DNA of 32,169 nt from Streptomyces xiaopingdaonensis (GCF_000262345.1 NZ_AJTQ01000243.1:1-32169), one strand, 5' to 3'. Shown: positions 15,737 through 25,503, counted from the stretch's first letter. The notes: a model not told the origin generated them from the sequence alone. Translations and numbers: made by a program.

Positions 15737-15797
15737 GCTGCGGGTGCGCGCAGCCCCCGCCCTCATCCATCTCGCCACCGAACGTAAGGAGGGCCCC

Positions 15798-17060
15798 ATG
15801 GCCCGGGAAATCGAGTCCCGCCTCGCGATCATCGGCGCCGGCCCCGCTGGGCTGACTCTCGCCAATCTGCTGCAACAGCGCGGAGTCCCCACCGTGGTCC
15901 TCGACAAGTTCAGCCGCGCGCAGATCCTCGGCCGTGCCCGGGCCGGCCTGCTGGAACACCGCACCGTCGAACTCCTGGAGCGGCACGGACTCGCCGAGAG
16001 GCTGCACGCGGAAGGCGCGGTCCACCACGGCTGCGAGTTCCGCAGCGACGGCGCGAGCTTCTTCACCGACTACTCGGCTCTCTACGACGACACTCCGCAC
16101 TACGTCTACCCCCAACAGGAAGTAGTGGCCGACCTGTTGGACGCCTACGAGGCGGCCGGCGGAACCGTCCACTACGAGACCCGCGCCAACCGCGTCACGT
16201 CCCTGGAGCACCGCCCACGCGTGGAGTGCGAGAACGGCCTGGTGGTCACCGCCGACGCGGTGGCGGGCGCGGACGGCCAGCACGGCGCCGCCCGCGCCTC
16301 GATCCCCGGGGAGTCCTTCACCGAGTACACCATGCAGCACGAGTTCCGCTGGCTCACCCTGCTCGCGCGCACCCGGCCGTCGGCGGAGTGGACCGTCTAC
16401 GCACAGCATCCGCGGGGATTCGCGGGGCACCTCCTCCGCTCGGACGACGTCACCCGCTTCCACCTCCAAGTCCCCTTCGAGGACAGCGTGGAGGACTGGC
16501 CCGACGAGCGGATCTGGCACGAGCTTCGGCACCGGCTGGGCAAACCGGGCTGGACACTGCACGAAGGTCCGGTCTTCAGCAAGAACATGCTGGAGATGAA
16601 GAGCAGCGTGCTGGAGCCGATGCAGTACGGGCGGCTCTTCCTGCTCGGCGACGCGGCGCACATCATCACCCCGTCCGGCGGCAAAGGCATGAATCTGGCC
16701 ATCGCCGACGCGGCCGAACTCGACGGCGTACTCGCCGAGTTCCTGGACGGCGGGGAGGAGAAGGCACTCGCCCGGTACTCCGCGAGGCGGCTGCCCGACA
16801 TCTGGAAGGCGCAGGAGTTCAGCCACGCCCTGATACACATGATGCACACCTATCCCGCCGACCGCCCTGACGCGGCGTTCCGCCAACGTCTCCAGCAGTC
16901 CAGGCTCTGGCAGCTACGCCACTCGACGGCCTACGCACGCAACTTCGCGGAGAGCTATATCGGGCCGCCGCTGGGCTGGCCTTTCGAACCCGGTGAGGAG
17001 CCGCGGACGCCGCGGGCGGGCCGCGAGCAGACGCCCGGCGGCATCACCGCCGCCCCATGA
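15798..17060 (+). CDS. PobA-fold FAD aromatic monooxygenase, probable pyridine-carboxylate hydroxylase
   Basis: A 420-aa class A flavoprotein. It has the GxGxxG motif IIGAGPAG (11-18), GADG (157-160) and the GD motif LLGDAAHIITPSGGKG. By eye it aligns to 4-hydroxybenzoate hydroxylase (PobA) almost without gaps to residue 222: Arg48 matches Arg44, Tyr201 and Arg214 are kept, and Tyr387 matches Tyr385. Ser212 and Tyr222, which bind the 4-hydroxybenzoate carboxylate, are Leu and His here. The true substrate is therefore probably not 4-hydroxybenzoate. Beside nicX it likely makes 2,5-dihydroxypyridine by decarboxylative hydroxylation of 6-hydroxynicotinate or 5-hydroxypicolinate (NicC role, different subfamily). 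The ATG at 15798 has AAGGAGG. Confidence 0.85.
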   Translation: MAREIESRLAIIGAGPAGLTLANLLQQRGVPTVVLDKFSRAQILGRARAGLLEHRTVELLERHGLAERLHAEGAVHHGCEFRSDGASFFTDYSALYDDTPHYVYPQQEVVADLLDAYEAAGGTVHYETRANRVTSLEHRPRVECENGLVVTADAVAGADGQHGAARASIPGESFTEYTMQHEFRWLTLLARTRPSAEWTVYAQHPRGFAGHLLRSDDVTRFHLQVPFEDSVEDWPDERIWHELRHRLGKPGWTLHEGPVFSKNMLEMKSSVLEPMQYGRLFLLGDAAHIITPSGGKGMNLAIADAAELDGVLAEFLDGGEEKALARYSARRLPDIWKAQEFSHALIHMMHTYPADRPDAAFRQRLQQSRLWQLRHSTAYARNFAESYIGPPLGWPFEPGEEPRTPRAGREQTPGGITAAP

Positions 17061-17064
17061 CACC

Positions 17065-17114
17065 GGGGCGGTGCTGTCCGGCGGGGTGAGACGCCCACCG
17101 GACAGCACCGCCCC
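17065..17114 (+). terminator. Strong hairpin terminator of the catabolic operon
   Basis: Perfect 17-bp arms GGGGCGGTGCTGTCCGG (17065-17081) and CCGGACAGCACCGCCCC (17098-17114) enclose a 16-nt loop. The left arm starts four bases after the monooxygenase stop. It separates the catabolic operon from the regulator gene. Confidence 0.85.
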
Positions 17115-17150
17115 GCTCCGTGGCAAACTGTCGCCGAAAGCACCGACACC

Positions 17151-17870
17151 ATGGGGGAAAGTCGCACGCCAGTGAAAGACGCCCAAACGACCGCCGGATT
17201 CGGCCCGCCGCACGGCACGCTCACCGACTTCGCAGCGGACCAGCTCCGCCAGCGCATCGTGCTCGGCACTCTTTCTCCGGGCACCAGGCTTCGCGTCGAG
17301 GAGCTCTCCGCGGAACTCGGAATCAGCCGGGTGCCGTTGCGCGAAGCCTTCCGAGAACTCCTCTCCGAGGGGTTGTTGGAGATGTATCCGCGGCGCGGAG
17401 CCGTCGTCTCCGAGATACGGCGACAGGACGTCGACGACTCCTATCGGATGCTGGAGCTGATGGAGGTGATGGCGACCGAACGAGCCGCCGCCGCCTATCC
17501 GGAGGAGACGGCGACCGCCATGGAAGCGGCCCTGGAGCGCATGCGGCGCACGGAGGACGCCGACGACCCGGCTGCGATGCTCTTCGCACACCGTGAGTTC
17601 CACGCCGCCGTCTTCGCGCGGCTGGGCCCCGGAGCGCTCCAACGGCACGTCCGCGTTCTCTGGTACTCCTGCGAGCGGTACATCAACGCCTCGCTCCGCG
17701 GCGAGCGCGCCCGGCAGGCGCACCGCGAACACGAGGAACTCGTCCGATGCTTCTCCACCGGCGACGCCATCGGCGCGACCGCGGTCGCCCGGATGCACGT
17801 CCAGCACGGCCGCCTCGCCGCCCTGCAGGGCCTCGGCATGGCCGACCGGACGACTTCCCCGGAGCAGTAG
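17151..17870 (+). CDS. GntR-family transcriptional regulator, FCD (FadR) subfamily
   Basis: A 239-aa DNA-binding regulator. The N-terminal winged helix (about 20-85; GTRLRVEELSAELGISRVPL then REAFRELLSEGLL, and the wing PRRGAVVSEI) is classic GntR. The all-helical C-terminal half fits the FCD ligand domain, with candidate metal/ligand residues in HREFHAAVF and a late HREHEEL. FCD regulators usually sense small organic acids, so it probably responds to a pathway acid and controls the catabolic genes and the MFS gene. The ATG at 17151 has a poor ribosome site; a GTG at 17172 with GGGAAAG upstream is a good alternative. A strong terminator precedes it, so it needs its own promoter in a very short space or relies on readthrough. 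Confidence 0.88.
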   Translation: MGESRTPVKDAQTTAGFGPPHGTLTDFAADQLRQRIVLGTLSPGTRLRVEELSAELGISRVPLREAFRELLSEGLLEMYPRRGAVVSEIRRQDVDDSYRMLELMEVMATERAAAAYPEETATAMEAALERMRRTEDADDPAAMLFAHREFHAAVFARLGPGALQRHVRVLWYSCERYINASLRGERARQAHREHEELVRCFSTGDAIGATAVARMHVQHGRLAALQGLGMADRTTSPEQ

Positions 17871-17898
17871 CACCCGCCGCGACGCGGACGCGACGCCC

Positions 17899-17930
17899 CT
17901 CGGCGGCATGGAGCCTCCTCCCCCGCCGAG
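17899..17930. terminator. Probable bidirectional terminator between convergent genes
   Basis: CTCGGCGG (17899-17906) and CCGCCGAG (17923-17930) are perfect 8-base inverted repeats with a 16-nt loop. They lie 28 bases after the GntR stop and face the leftward hexosaminidase gene. The stem is shorter than others in this window. Confidence 0.45.
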
Positions 17931-18041
17931 CGGCTCCCCTCCCATGAGCTGCGTTCCTTGCTGCCCGTCGTGCCTCCGGGCGTCCGTACCCGCCACTTCG
18001 CCGACGGCGGCGCTGCCACGTCGCAGCGGGCCGGGAGCCGC

Positions 18042-19685
18042 TCACTGCTGCTCGGGCACCGCCTCGCTGAACTCCTTCCAGGAGAGCCGCGGTTCGCGCG
18101 GGTCCCAGACCTTCTGCGCGGTGGCGGCGAGCGGGAGCCGGATGCCGTTCGCCACCTGCTCGGTGGTCTGCGCGTCGGAGATGTCGCCCCAGACGGCGAA
18201 GCGGGCGCCGAGGATGCGGTCGCGGCCCGCCCACCTGTCGGGGACGGCCTTGTCGTGCCGCACGACGGCCGGGGTCCACTCGCGGTAGATGCGTTCGCCG
18301 GTCGGGTAGGTGAAGTCGTTCGGCTCGCCCAGGACGTAGTAGAGGTACTCGTCGTTGAGGTTGACGACGTTCCACTTCTCCTCGAAGTAGTCGGCCGGCT
18401 CGCGTGCTCCCATCTCCTTGCCCGTCCAGTAGTTGACGGTGCGCGGACGGTTGGGCTTGACGACGCCGCCCGCGTGCATGCCGTCGTTCCACACCTGGGG
18501 CATCCGCTTGAGCTTGCGCACGGTGTCGGCCCGGTGGTTGATCCAGGCCGTCGCGAGGTCCTGGATCTTCGCGTCGTCGCCGTAGCGGTCGCGGGCGACC
18601 GAGGCGAGCCCGGGGTAGGAGGACTCGGGGTCGTCGGAGAGGAGCGGCGGGTACTCGTCGCCGCCGAGGTGCCACTGCTTGGCGGGGAAGAGGTCGTCGA
18701 TCTCGCGCAGCAGATCGTCGACGAGCTTGCCCGCCTTCGGCTTGCCGATGTCGATGGCGCCGCGCGCCACCTCGCCCGAGGCGCTGCGCACCGCGAGGTC
18801 CGGGTGCTCGTCGAGCACCGTTCCGAGGTGCCCCGGCGAGTCGAGCTCGGGAACCACCTCGATGTGCCGCGAGGCCGCGACGTCGACGAGGTGGCGCACC
18901 TGCTTCTTCGTCAGGTGCGGGTCGGAGACGATCTCCGGGTGGCTGTCGCTGGCGATCCGGTACGCCTGGTCGTCGGAGAAGTGGAGTTGGAGCTGGTTGA
19001 GCTTGAGGTCGCCCATCTCCTTGATGCGGGACTCGATCCAGTCGGCGCTGTAGTTCTTGCGCGCGATGTCGAGGAGGAAGCCGCGCTGCGGCCGGTCCGG
19101 GCGGTCGCGGACCTCGCCGTCCGCGATGAGCTCCTGGTTCCGTACGGCCTGCAGGAGGGTGCGGGTGCCGTAGAAGACGCCGGCCTGCTTGGCGCCCGTG
19201 ATGCGCACCCGCCCGTCGGCGGTGCGCAGGCGGTACCCCTCGGCTCCGGTCTTCGCCTCGGGGGTGAGCCGGAGTTCGACGTCGCCGGCGCGCGGCTTGC
19301 CGCCCGCGGTGTCCAGCTTCAACTCCTCGGCGAGCAGGTCCGCCTCGTCGGCGAGCGGACCCTTGCGGTCGGTGACGACGCGTGCTCCGGGTTGCGGTTT
19401 CCATCCGGTGCCGCGCTGCGCTTTCCAGTCGCGTACGGCGGGCACCGTGCGCGGCTCGGGCCCCGTGCGCTCGGGGCCCGCGGGTGGCGGGGTGCTGCCC
19501 GCTTCCGAAGGTTCGGATTGCGTGTTGTCGCTGCTCGTGCGCGAACTCCCGGTTCCCGGAAGGCCGTTGACGGCGAGCGTGGTCACGAGGCCGACCGCGA
19601 TGACGGCGGCCGTTACGAGAAGCGTCCAGCGCCACTTTCGTCCCATGGGTGTACGGTATTTTCCCTTCCGTCGCGTTCCGGGCAC
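18042..19685 (-). CDS. GH20 beta-N-acetylhexosaminidase, membrane-anchored or secreted
   Basis: A 547-aa glycoside hydrolase releasing terminal GlcNAc/GalNAc from chitin- or peptidoglycan-derived oligosaccharides. A basic N-terminus and one hydrophobic segment (TLLVTAAVIAVGLVTTLAVN, about 21-40) act as signal or anchor, followed by a Ser/Pro linker. The GH20b-like domain spans about 95-195. The catalytic barrel starts at RGFLLDIARKNY (201), with the catalytic pair Asp343-Glu344 in WHLGGDEY and a late NYWTGKEM loop. The GTG at 19685 has GAAAGG six bases upstream; an ATG at 19646 just before the anchor is possible. It sits next to sdh, as I recall for other Streptomyces (the SCO4860 region), marking the start of conserved core DNA. 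Confidence 0.9.
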   Translation of the reverse strand: MPGTRRKGKYRTPMGRKWRWTLLVTAAVIAVGLVTTLAVNGLPGTGSSRTSSDNTQSEPSEAGSTPPPAGPERTGPEPRTVPAVRDWKAQRGTGWKPQPGARVVTDRKGPLADEADLLAEELKLDTAGGKPRAGDVELRLTPEAKTGAEGYRLRTADGRVRITGAKQAGVFYGTRTLLQAVRNQELIADGEVRDRPDRPQRGFLLDIARKNYSADWIESRIKEMGDLKLNQLQLHFSDDQAYRIASDSHPEIVSDPHLTKKQVRHLVDVAASRHIEVVPELDSPGHLGTVLDEHPDLAVRSASGEVARGAIDIGKPKAGKLVDDLLREIDDLFPAKQWHLGGDEYPPLLSDDPESSYPGLASVARDRYGDDAKIQDLATAWINHRADTVRKLKRMPQVWNDGMHAGGVVKPNRPRTVNYWTGKEMGAREPADYFEEKWNVVNLNDEYLYYVLGEPNDFTYPTGERIYREWTPAVVRHDKAVPDRWAGRDRILGARFAVWGDISDAQTTEQVANGIRLPLAATAQKVWDPREPRLSWKEFSEAVPEQQ

Positions 19686-19893
19686 GTATGACCTTTCGAA
19701 GTGTCACGTGCGGGTGAATCACCCGAGGTACCCGGAGTCTCTCCGGGCAGCTCGCTAAGGTGGCGGCGTCGGACGGTAGGGGGCTGTATCCGATCTCACA
19801 CCGGCCGGAATCCCTCGACGGCGTCGTTCGCCGCCGCCCTGCGGGAATCCCGGCGGGCCCTCGCCGCACTCAACCGAGGACCCAGAGGAGCCT
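19686..19893. promoter_or_regulatory. Divergent promoter region with two short palindromes
   Basis: This gap separates divergent hexosaminidase and OHCU-decarboxylase-like genes. It contains CGGGTGAATCACCCG (19711-19725; 6-bp arms) and CCCGGAGTCTCTCCGGG (19731-19747; 7-bp arms) side by side. Either could be an operator or a leader hairpin. Neither matches the DasR site expected for GlcNAc control. Confidence 0.4.
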
Positions 19894-20472
19894 ATGCGCC
19901 CCAGCAGCCGGCGGACCGAGCAGCAGGCGGCGCTCTGCCGACTCAACACCGCCTCCCGCGCCTCGGCCGAAGCCGCACTCCTGGAGAGCTGCGCCAGCCG
20001 GCGCTGGGCCGCGCTCCTCGCCACCCACCGCCCGTACCCGAACCTCGAAGCCCTCCTCGCCGCGGCCGACGAGGCCGCGTACGACCTTACGCCCGAGGAT
20101 CTCGCCGAGGCTCTCGCAGGCGAGGCAGCCCGACACCCGCTGGACGCCGTCTACCGGCCGGCGCACTCCGCCGACCGCCCGGGCGTCCTCGCCGCCCACA
20201 CCGCGCTGCGCGCCGCGCTCGCCGCGTACGAGAGCCGGTTCGGCCACACCTTCCTGCTCTGCCTCGACGACCGCTCCCCCGCCGAGCGCCTCGACGCGGC
20301 GCTCACCGCCCTCCGCAGCCGCCTCGCGCACGAACCCGAGGAGGAGCGCACGGTCACGGCCGAGGAGCTGCGCCGCCTCGTCCGCGGCCGACTCAGCCGC
20401 CACAGCTTCCGGAACGCGCTCGCCGTCCCCGCCCCCCGCGGCCAACACCCGCACCACAGCGGGCGGTTCTGA
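19894..20472 (+). CDS. OHCU decarboxylase-like (UraD-fold) protein, possibly inactive
   Basis: A 192-aa helical protein resembling 2-oxo-4-hydroxy-4-carboxy-5-ureidoimidazoline decarboxylase of the uric-acid pathway. Family features are LLESCASRRWAALLATHRPYPN, LLAAADEAAYDLTPEDLAEAL, FLLCLDDRSPAERL and the final EELRRLVRGRL. The catalytic histidine should be His81, but HPxIG reads HPLDA and the following SxxEQ region, with its catalytic Glu, reads SADRPG. The protein may therefore lack normal activity or use another substrate. The ATG at 19894 has GAGGAG at ideal spacing. No other urate gene is nearby, and it precedes the sdh operon by 241 bases. Confidence 0.72.
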   Translation: MRPSSRRTEQQAALCRLNTASRASAEAALLESCASRRWAALLATHRPYPNLEALLAAADEAAYDLTPEDLAEALAGEAARHPLDAVYRPAHSADRPGVLAAHTALRAALAAYESRFGHTFLLCLDDRSPAERLDAALTALRSRLAHEPEEERTVTAEELRRLVRGRLSRHSFRNALAVPAPRGQHPHHSGRF

Positions 20473-20713
20473 GCCGGACGGGCGCCGCAGCGGGCCGCCC
20501 CGTCGGCCGTCGTCCCCGGTCGGCCCCCGTGTAGGGCCTCTCGGCGCTCCTGCGGTCCTCCGTACGTGGCTGATTGATCGGACCTGCACACCCGCCACCG
20601 GCGTCCCGACACCGCGTCGCTACGATGGCCCGCGGCCGGTGGACCGTACCCGGCCGGGCCCGACCGACACGAAGCCGGCTGGCCCCGATATCCGCTCCCG
20701 GAGGGTTTTTTCC

Positions 20714-21094
20714 GTGCCGGCTGGAACGCTGTACCGCGGCCGGGAAGGAATGTGGTCCTGGGTGGCTCACCGAGTCACCGGCGTCCTCATCTTCTTCTTC
20801 CTGTTCGTGCACGTCCTGGACACCGCGCTCGTCCGCGTCTCCCCGGAGGCGTACGACGACACCGTCGCGATCTACAAGACTCCGTTCGTCAACCTGATGG
20901 AGTACGGCCTCGTGGCCGCAGTCCTCTTCCACGCGCTCAACGGCCTGCGGGTCGTCGCGGTGGACTTCTGGTCGAAGGGTGCCAGGTACCAGAAGCAGAT
21001 GCTGTGGACGGCGATGGTCATCTGGCTCGTCCTGATGATCGGCGCCTTCTACCCGGTGCTGCAGCACACCCTGCGTTCGCTGTTCGGAGGCTGA
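20714..21094 (+). CDS. sdhC: Succinate dehydrogenase cytochrome b556 subunit
   Basis: A 126-aa integral membrane anchor of complex II with three hydrophobic helices. The GTG at 20714 has GGAGGG eight bases upstream and gives the conserved actinobacterial start (VPAGTLYRGREGMWSWVAHR). His residues in VAHRVTG, LFVHVLD and LFHALNGLR are candidates for haem b ligation. It is the first gene of sdhCDAB. A TACGAT at 20621 could be its -10, though no good -35 was found. Six bases separate it from sdhD. Confidence 0.95.
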   Translation: MPAGTLYRGREGMWSWVAHRVTGVLIFFFLFVHVLDTALVRVSPEAYDDTVAIYKTPFVNLMEYGLVAAVLFHALNGLRVVAVDFWSKGARYQKQMLWTAMVIWLVLMIGAFYPVLQHTLRSLFGG

Positions 21095-21100
21095 TAAGCG

Positions 21101-21577
21101 ATGGCGACCGAAACCACGAAGCCGGCCGACGAGGCCGCGGGGGCGCGCGAGTTCGACGTGGACAACCCCGCGCCGGTCATCGAACCGCCCCGGACCCGCA
21201 CCGCGAAGACCCCCCGGGCGACCAGGACCAATTTCGAGCTCTACGGCTGGCTGTTCATGCGGCTGTCGGGCATCGTCCTCGTCGTCCTCGTCCTCGGGCA
21301 CCTGCTGATCCAGCTCGTGCTCGACGGAGGCGTGAGCAAGATCGGGTTCGCGTTCGTCGCGGGCCGTTGGGCCTCGCCTTTCTGGCAGACCTGGGACCTG
21401 CTGATGCTGTGGCTCGCCATGCTGCACGGCGCCAACGGCCTCCGCACCGTCATCAACGACTACGCGGAGCGGGCGAACACCCGCTTCTGGCTGAAGACGC
21501 TGCTCTACGCGGCCACTGTTTTCACGGTCCTGCTGGGAACGCTGGTGATCTTCACCTTCGACCCGAACATCCGCTGA
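21101..21577 (+). CDS. sdhD: Succinate dehydrogenase hydrophobic membrane anchor subunit
   Basis: A 158-aa partner anchor of complex II. A hydrophilic N-terminal extension of about 45 residues (Thr/Lys/Pro/Glu-rich) precedes three membrane helices. Conserved positions include LFMRLSGIVLVVLVLGHLL (haem/quinone region) and LHGANGLRTVINDYAER. The spacing to sdhC is 6 bases and to sdhA 29 bases, so all are co-transcribed. The extension is common in actinobacteria and not a sign of a wrong start. Confidence 0.95.
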   Translation: MATETTKPADEAAGAREFDVDNPAPVIEPPRTRTAKTPRATRTNFELYGWLFMRLSGIVLVVLVLGHLLIQLVLDGGVSKIGFAFVAGRWASPFWQTWDLLMLWLAMLHGANGLRTVINDYAERANTRFWLKTLLYAATVFTVLLGTLVIFTFDPNIR

Positions 21578-21606
21578 CGTACCGGGGCTGAGGCTGAGGT
21601 AACCCG

Positions 21607-23369
<1,763 letters not shown>

Positions 23370-23370
<1 letters not shown>

Positions 23371-24134
23371 TGAGCACCGCAGTCATGGACAAGGCAGAGG
23401 CCGAGGCGAAGGGCCCCGCCTCGCACCTGATCACCGTCACCCTCCGCATCCGCCGCTACAACAGCGAGGTCTCGGACGAGCCGTGGTGGGACGACTTCCA
23501 GGTCGACGTCGACCCGAAGGACCGGGTGCTCGACGTGCTCCACACGATCAAGTGGGAGCACGACGGCACCCTCACCTTCCGACGCTCCTGCGCCCACGGC
23601 ATCTGCGGCTCGGACGCGATGCGGATCAACGGCCGCAACCGGCTCGCCTGCAAGACCCTGATCAAGGACATCGGCCCGGAGAAGCCCATCTCCGTCGAGC
23701 CGATAAAGGGCCTCGCCGTGTTGAAGGACCTCGTCGTCGACATGGAGCCCTTCTTCCAGGCGTACCGCGACGTGATGCCGTTCCTCGTCACCACGGGCAA
23801 CGAGCCGACGCGTGAGCGGCTCCAGTCGGCCGAGGACCGCGAGCGATTCGACGACACCACCAAGTGCATCCTGTGCGCCGCGTGCACCAGCTCGTGCCCG
23901 GTGTTCTGGAACGACGGCCAGTACTTCGGCCCGGCGGCGATCGTCAACGCACACCGGTTCATCTTCGACAGCCGCGACGAGGCCGGCGAGCAGCGCCTGG
24001 AGATCCTCAACGACAAGGACGGCGTGTGGCGTTGCCGCACCGTCTTCAACTGCACGGACGCCTGCCCGCGCGGTATCCAGGTCACCAAGGCGATCCAGGA
24101 GGTCAAGCGGGCCTTGATCACCCGCCGCTTCTGA
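23370..24134 (+). CDS. sdhB: Succinate dehydrogenase iron-sulfur subunit
   Basis: A 254-aa electron-transfer subunit. The N-terminal ferredoxin domain holds the [2Fe-2S] ligands in RRSCAHGICGSDAMRINGRN followed by LAC. The C-terminal domain holds CILCAACTSSCPV and CTDACPRGI for the [4Fe-4S] and [3Fe-4S] centres. Full length. It ends the operon and is followed after 18 bases by a strong hairpin. Confidence 0.97.
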
Positions 24135-24152
24135 GGCTCCGGCCTCCGCCTC

Positions 24153-24190
24153 GCGGGCCCCGTCCGGTACGTACTCCGGGCGGGGCCCGC
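24153..24190 (+). terminator. Terminator of the sdhCDAB operon
   Basis: GCGGGCCCCG (24153-24162) pairs with CGGGGCCCGC (24181-24190). A G-T pair and CCGG/CCGG extend this to 15 bp around an 8-nt loop. It begins 18 bases after the sdhB stop. Confidence 0.85.
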
Positions 24191-24214
24191 TGCTGTGCGC
24201 GGGTGTGATGCATC

Positions 24215-24237
24215 TGTGCCGCATTCGTGCGGACACA
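24215..24237 (+). terminator. Second small hairpin with a UUCG tetraloop
   Basis: TGTGCCGCA and TGCGG-A-CACA pair (9 bp, one bulged A) around a TTCG tetraloop. A T-rich patch (TATTTT) starts a few bases later. It may be a back-up terminator for sdh or a leader hairpin for the protease gene. Confidence 0.45.
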
Positions 24238-24393
24238 GCGGTATTTTCCGCCCAACTCGCCCGGCCCGCACGTGCGTCGGCGCACGCATGGGCACGCTCT
24301 TCCGTATTCGCACCACTCGTCTGCGCGGGGCACGCCCCGCAACCCACCGCGCCCGCGGCCGCCGCCGCGCGCGCCGTCGCAGAAGGAGTACGC

Positions 24394-25416
24394 GTGACAC
24401 GCAGCAGAGGCACCGGGCCGGCACGGAAAGCGGGAGGCGGGCTGCGGGCGGTGGCCGCAGCCGCCTGCGCGGGAGGGTTGCTGCTCGCGGGCGCCCAGCT
24501 CTACCCCGCAGCGGCGCAGCCCGCGCCCCAGGACGGCGCCGTACGCACCGGACCCGCCGTCAACACTCCCGCATCGGCGCACTCGTTGGACGAGTTCTGG
24601 ACGGCCGAGCGGATGCGCGGCGCCGTCCCGCTCGACCTCGCCGCGGCGCGCTCGGACGACCGGCACGGGAAGCCCGCGCCCCGGGGCGAGCCGCGCACGG
24701 TCGGGCCCCGCGCCGCGCCGGCCGAGTTCCCCGAGCCGGGCGGCGAGTGGACGGGCGAAGGCGTCGTCAGCGAGACCACGGGCCGCGTCTTCTTCACCCA
24801 CCAGGGCCGCACCGCTTCCTGCTCCGGCTCCGCCGTCACGAGCGAGAACGCGAGCACCGTCGTCACCGCGGGCCACTGCGTGAAGATGGACGGCGAGTGG
24901 CACACCGACTGGGTCTTCGTCCCCGGCTACCGCGACGGCGAGGCCCCCCACGGCACCTGGCCCGCCACCACGACGCTCACCACGCCGCAGTGGGAGGCGA
25001 GCGAGGACATCGACTACGACATAGGCGCCGCCGTCGTCGAACCGCTGGAGGGGACGAAGCTCACCGACGCCGTCGGCGGCCAGGGCCTCGCCTTCAACAC
25101 GGCCCACGGCGAGGACATGTACGCCTTCGGCTACCCCGCAGCGGAGCCCTACGACGGCGAACGCCTCGCCTACTGCTCGGGCACCGCCTTCCAGGACCCG
25201 CTCCTCACAGGCGACCACGGCCTCGACTGCGACATGACGGGCGGCTCCAGCGGCGGCCCCTGGTTCACGCAGTTCGACGAGGAGACCGGCGGGGGCCTGC
25301 TCTCCTCGGTGAACAGCTTCGGGTACGTCTTCCTCCCGGACACCATGTTCGGGCCGTACTTCGGCGCCGAGGCCGAAGCGCTCTACGACGAGGCGCAGAC
25401 GACCGGAGCCGGTTGA
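24394..25416 (+). CDS. Secreted trypsin-like serine protease
   Basis: A 340-aa exported protease. A long basic N-region is followed by a hydrophobic core (AVAAAACAGGLLLAGAQL) and AAAQ-type cleavage near residue 42. A propeptide-like stretch follows to about 115. Catalytic residues are His161 (VVTAGHCV), Asp209 (DYDIGAAVV) and Ser286 (GGSSGGPW). Four Cys residues around the His and Ser regions probably form disulfides. I chose the GTG at 24394 because AAGGAG lies 7 bases upstream; a longer frame from 24205 lacks a ribosome site and overlaps the terminator region. Physiological substrate unknown. Confidence 0.88.
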   Translation: MTRSRGTGPARKAGGGLRAVAAAACAGGLLLAGAQLYPAAAQPAPQDGAVRTGPAVNTPASAHSLDEFWTAERMRGAVPLDLAAARSDDRHGKPAPRGEPRTVGPRAAPAEFPEPGGEWTGEGVVSETTGRVFFTHQGRTASCSGSAVTSENASTVVTAGHCVKMDGEWHTDWVFVPGYRDGEAPHGTWPATTTLTTPQWEASEDIDYDIGAAVVEPLEGTKLTDAVGGQGLAFNTAHGEDMYAFGYPAAEPYDGERLAYCSGTAFQDPLLTGDHGLDCDMTGGSSGGPWFTQFDEETGGGLLSSVNSFGYVFLPDTMFGPYFGAEAEALYDEAQTTGAG

Positions 25417-25503
25417 CGCCGGCACGGCGTGCCGCTGCCCGGGGCGCGGAGTGGGGTGACGCACACCGGGCAGCGGTCCGTGCCGACGTCGAGTCTGCGT
25501 ATC

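Noticed and set aside
14514..15797. A long in-frame extension upstream of the FAD monooxygenase ATG
   Set aside because: The extension is an Arg-rich shadow of nicD/nicX. AAGGAGG and a perfect PobA-like N-terminus fix the start at 15798.
15798..17060. Simple annotation as 4-hydroxybenzoate 3-monooxygenase (pobA)
   Set aside because: Two carboxylate-binding residues appear changed and the flanking genes degrade 2,5-dihydroxypyridine, not protocatechuate.
19711..19747. DasR (GlcNAc) operator before the hexosaminidase gene
   Set aside because: The palindromes here do not resemble the ACTGGTCTAGACCAGT-type site.
17683..19869. Very long Arg/Pro-rich open frame overlapping the hexosaminidase gene on the same strand
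   Set aside because: It is an off-frame reading of GC-rich codons. The GH20 frame has the motifs, codon bias and ribosome site.
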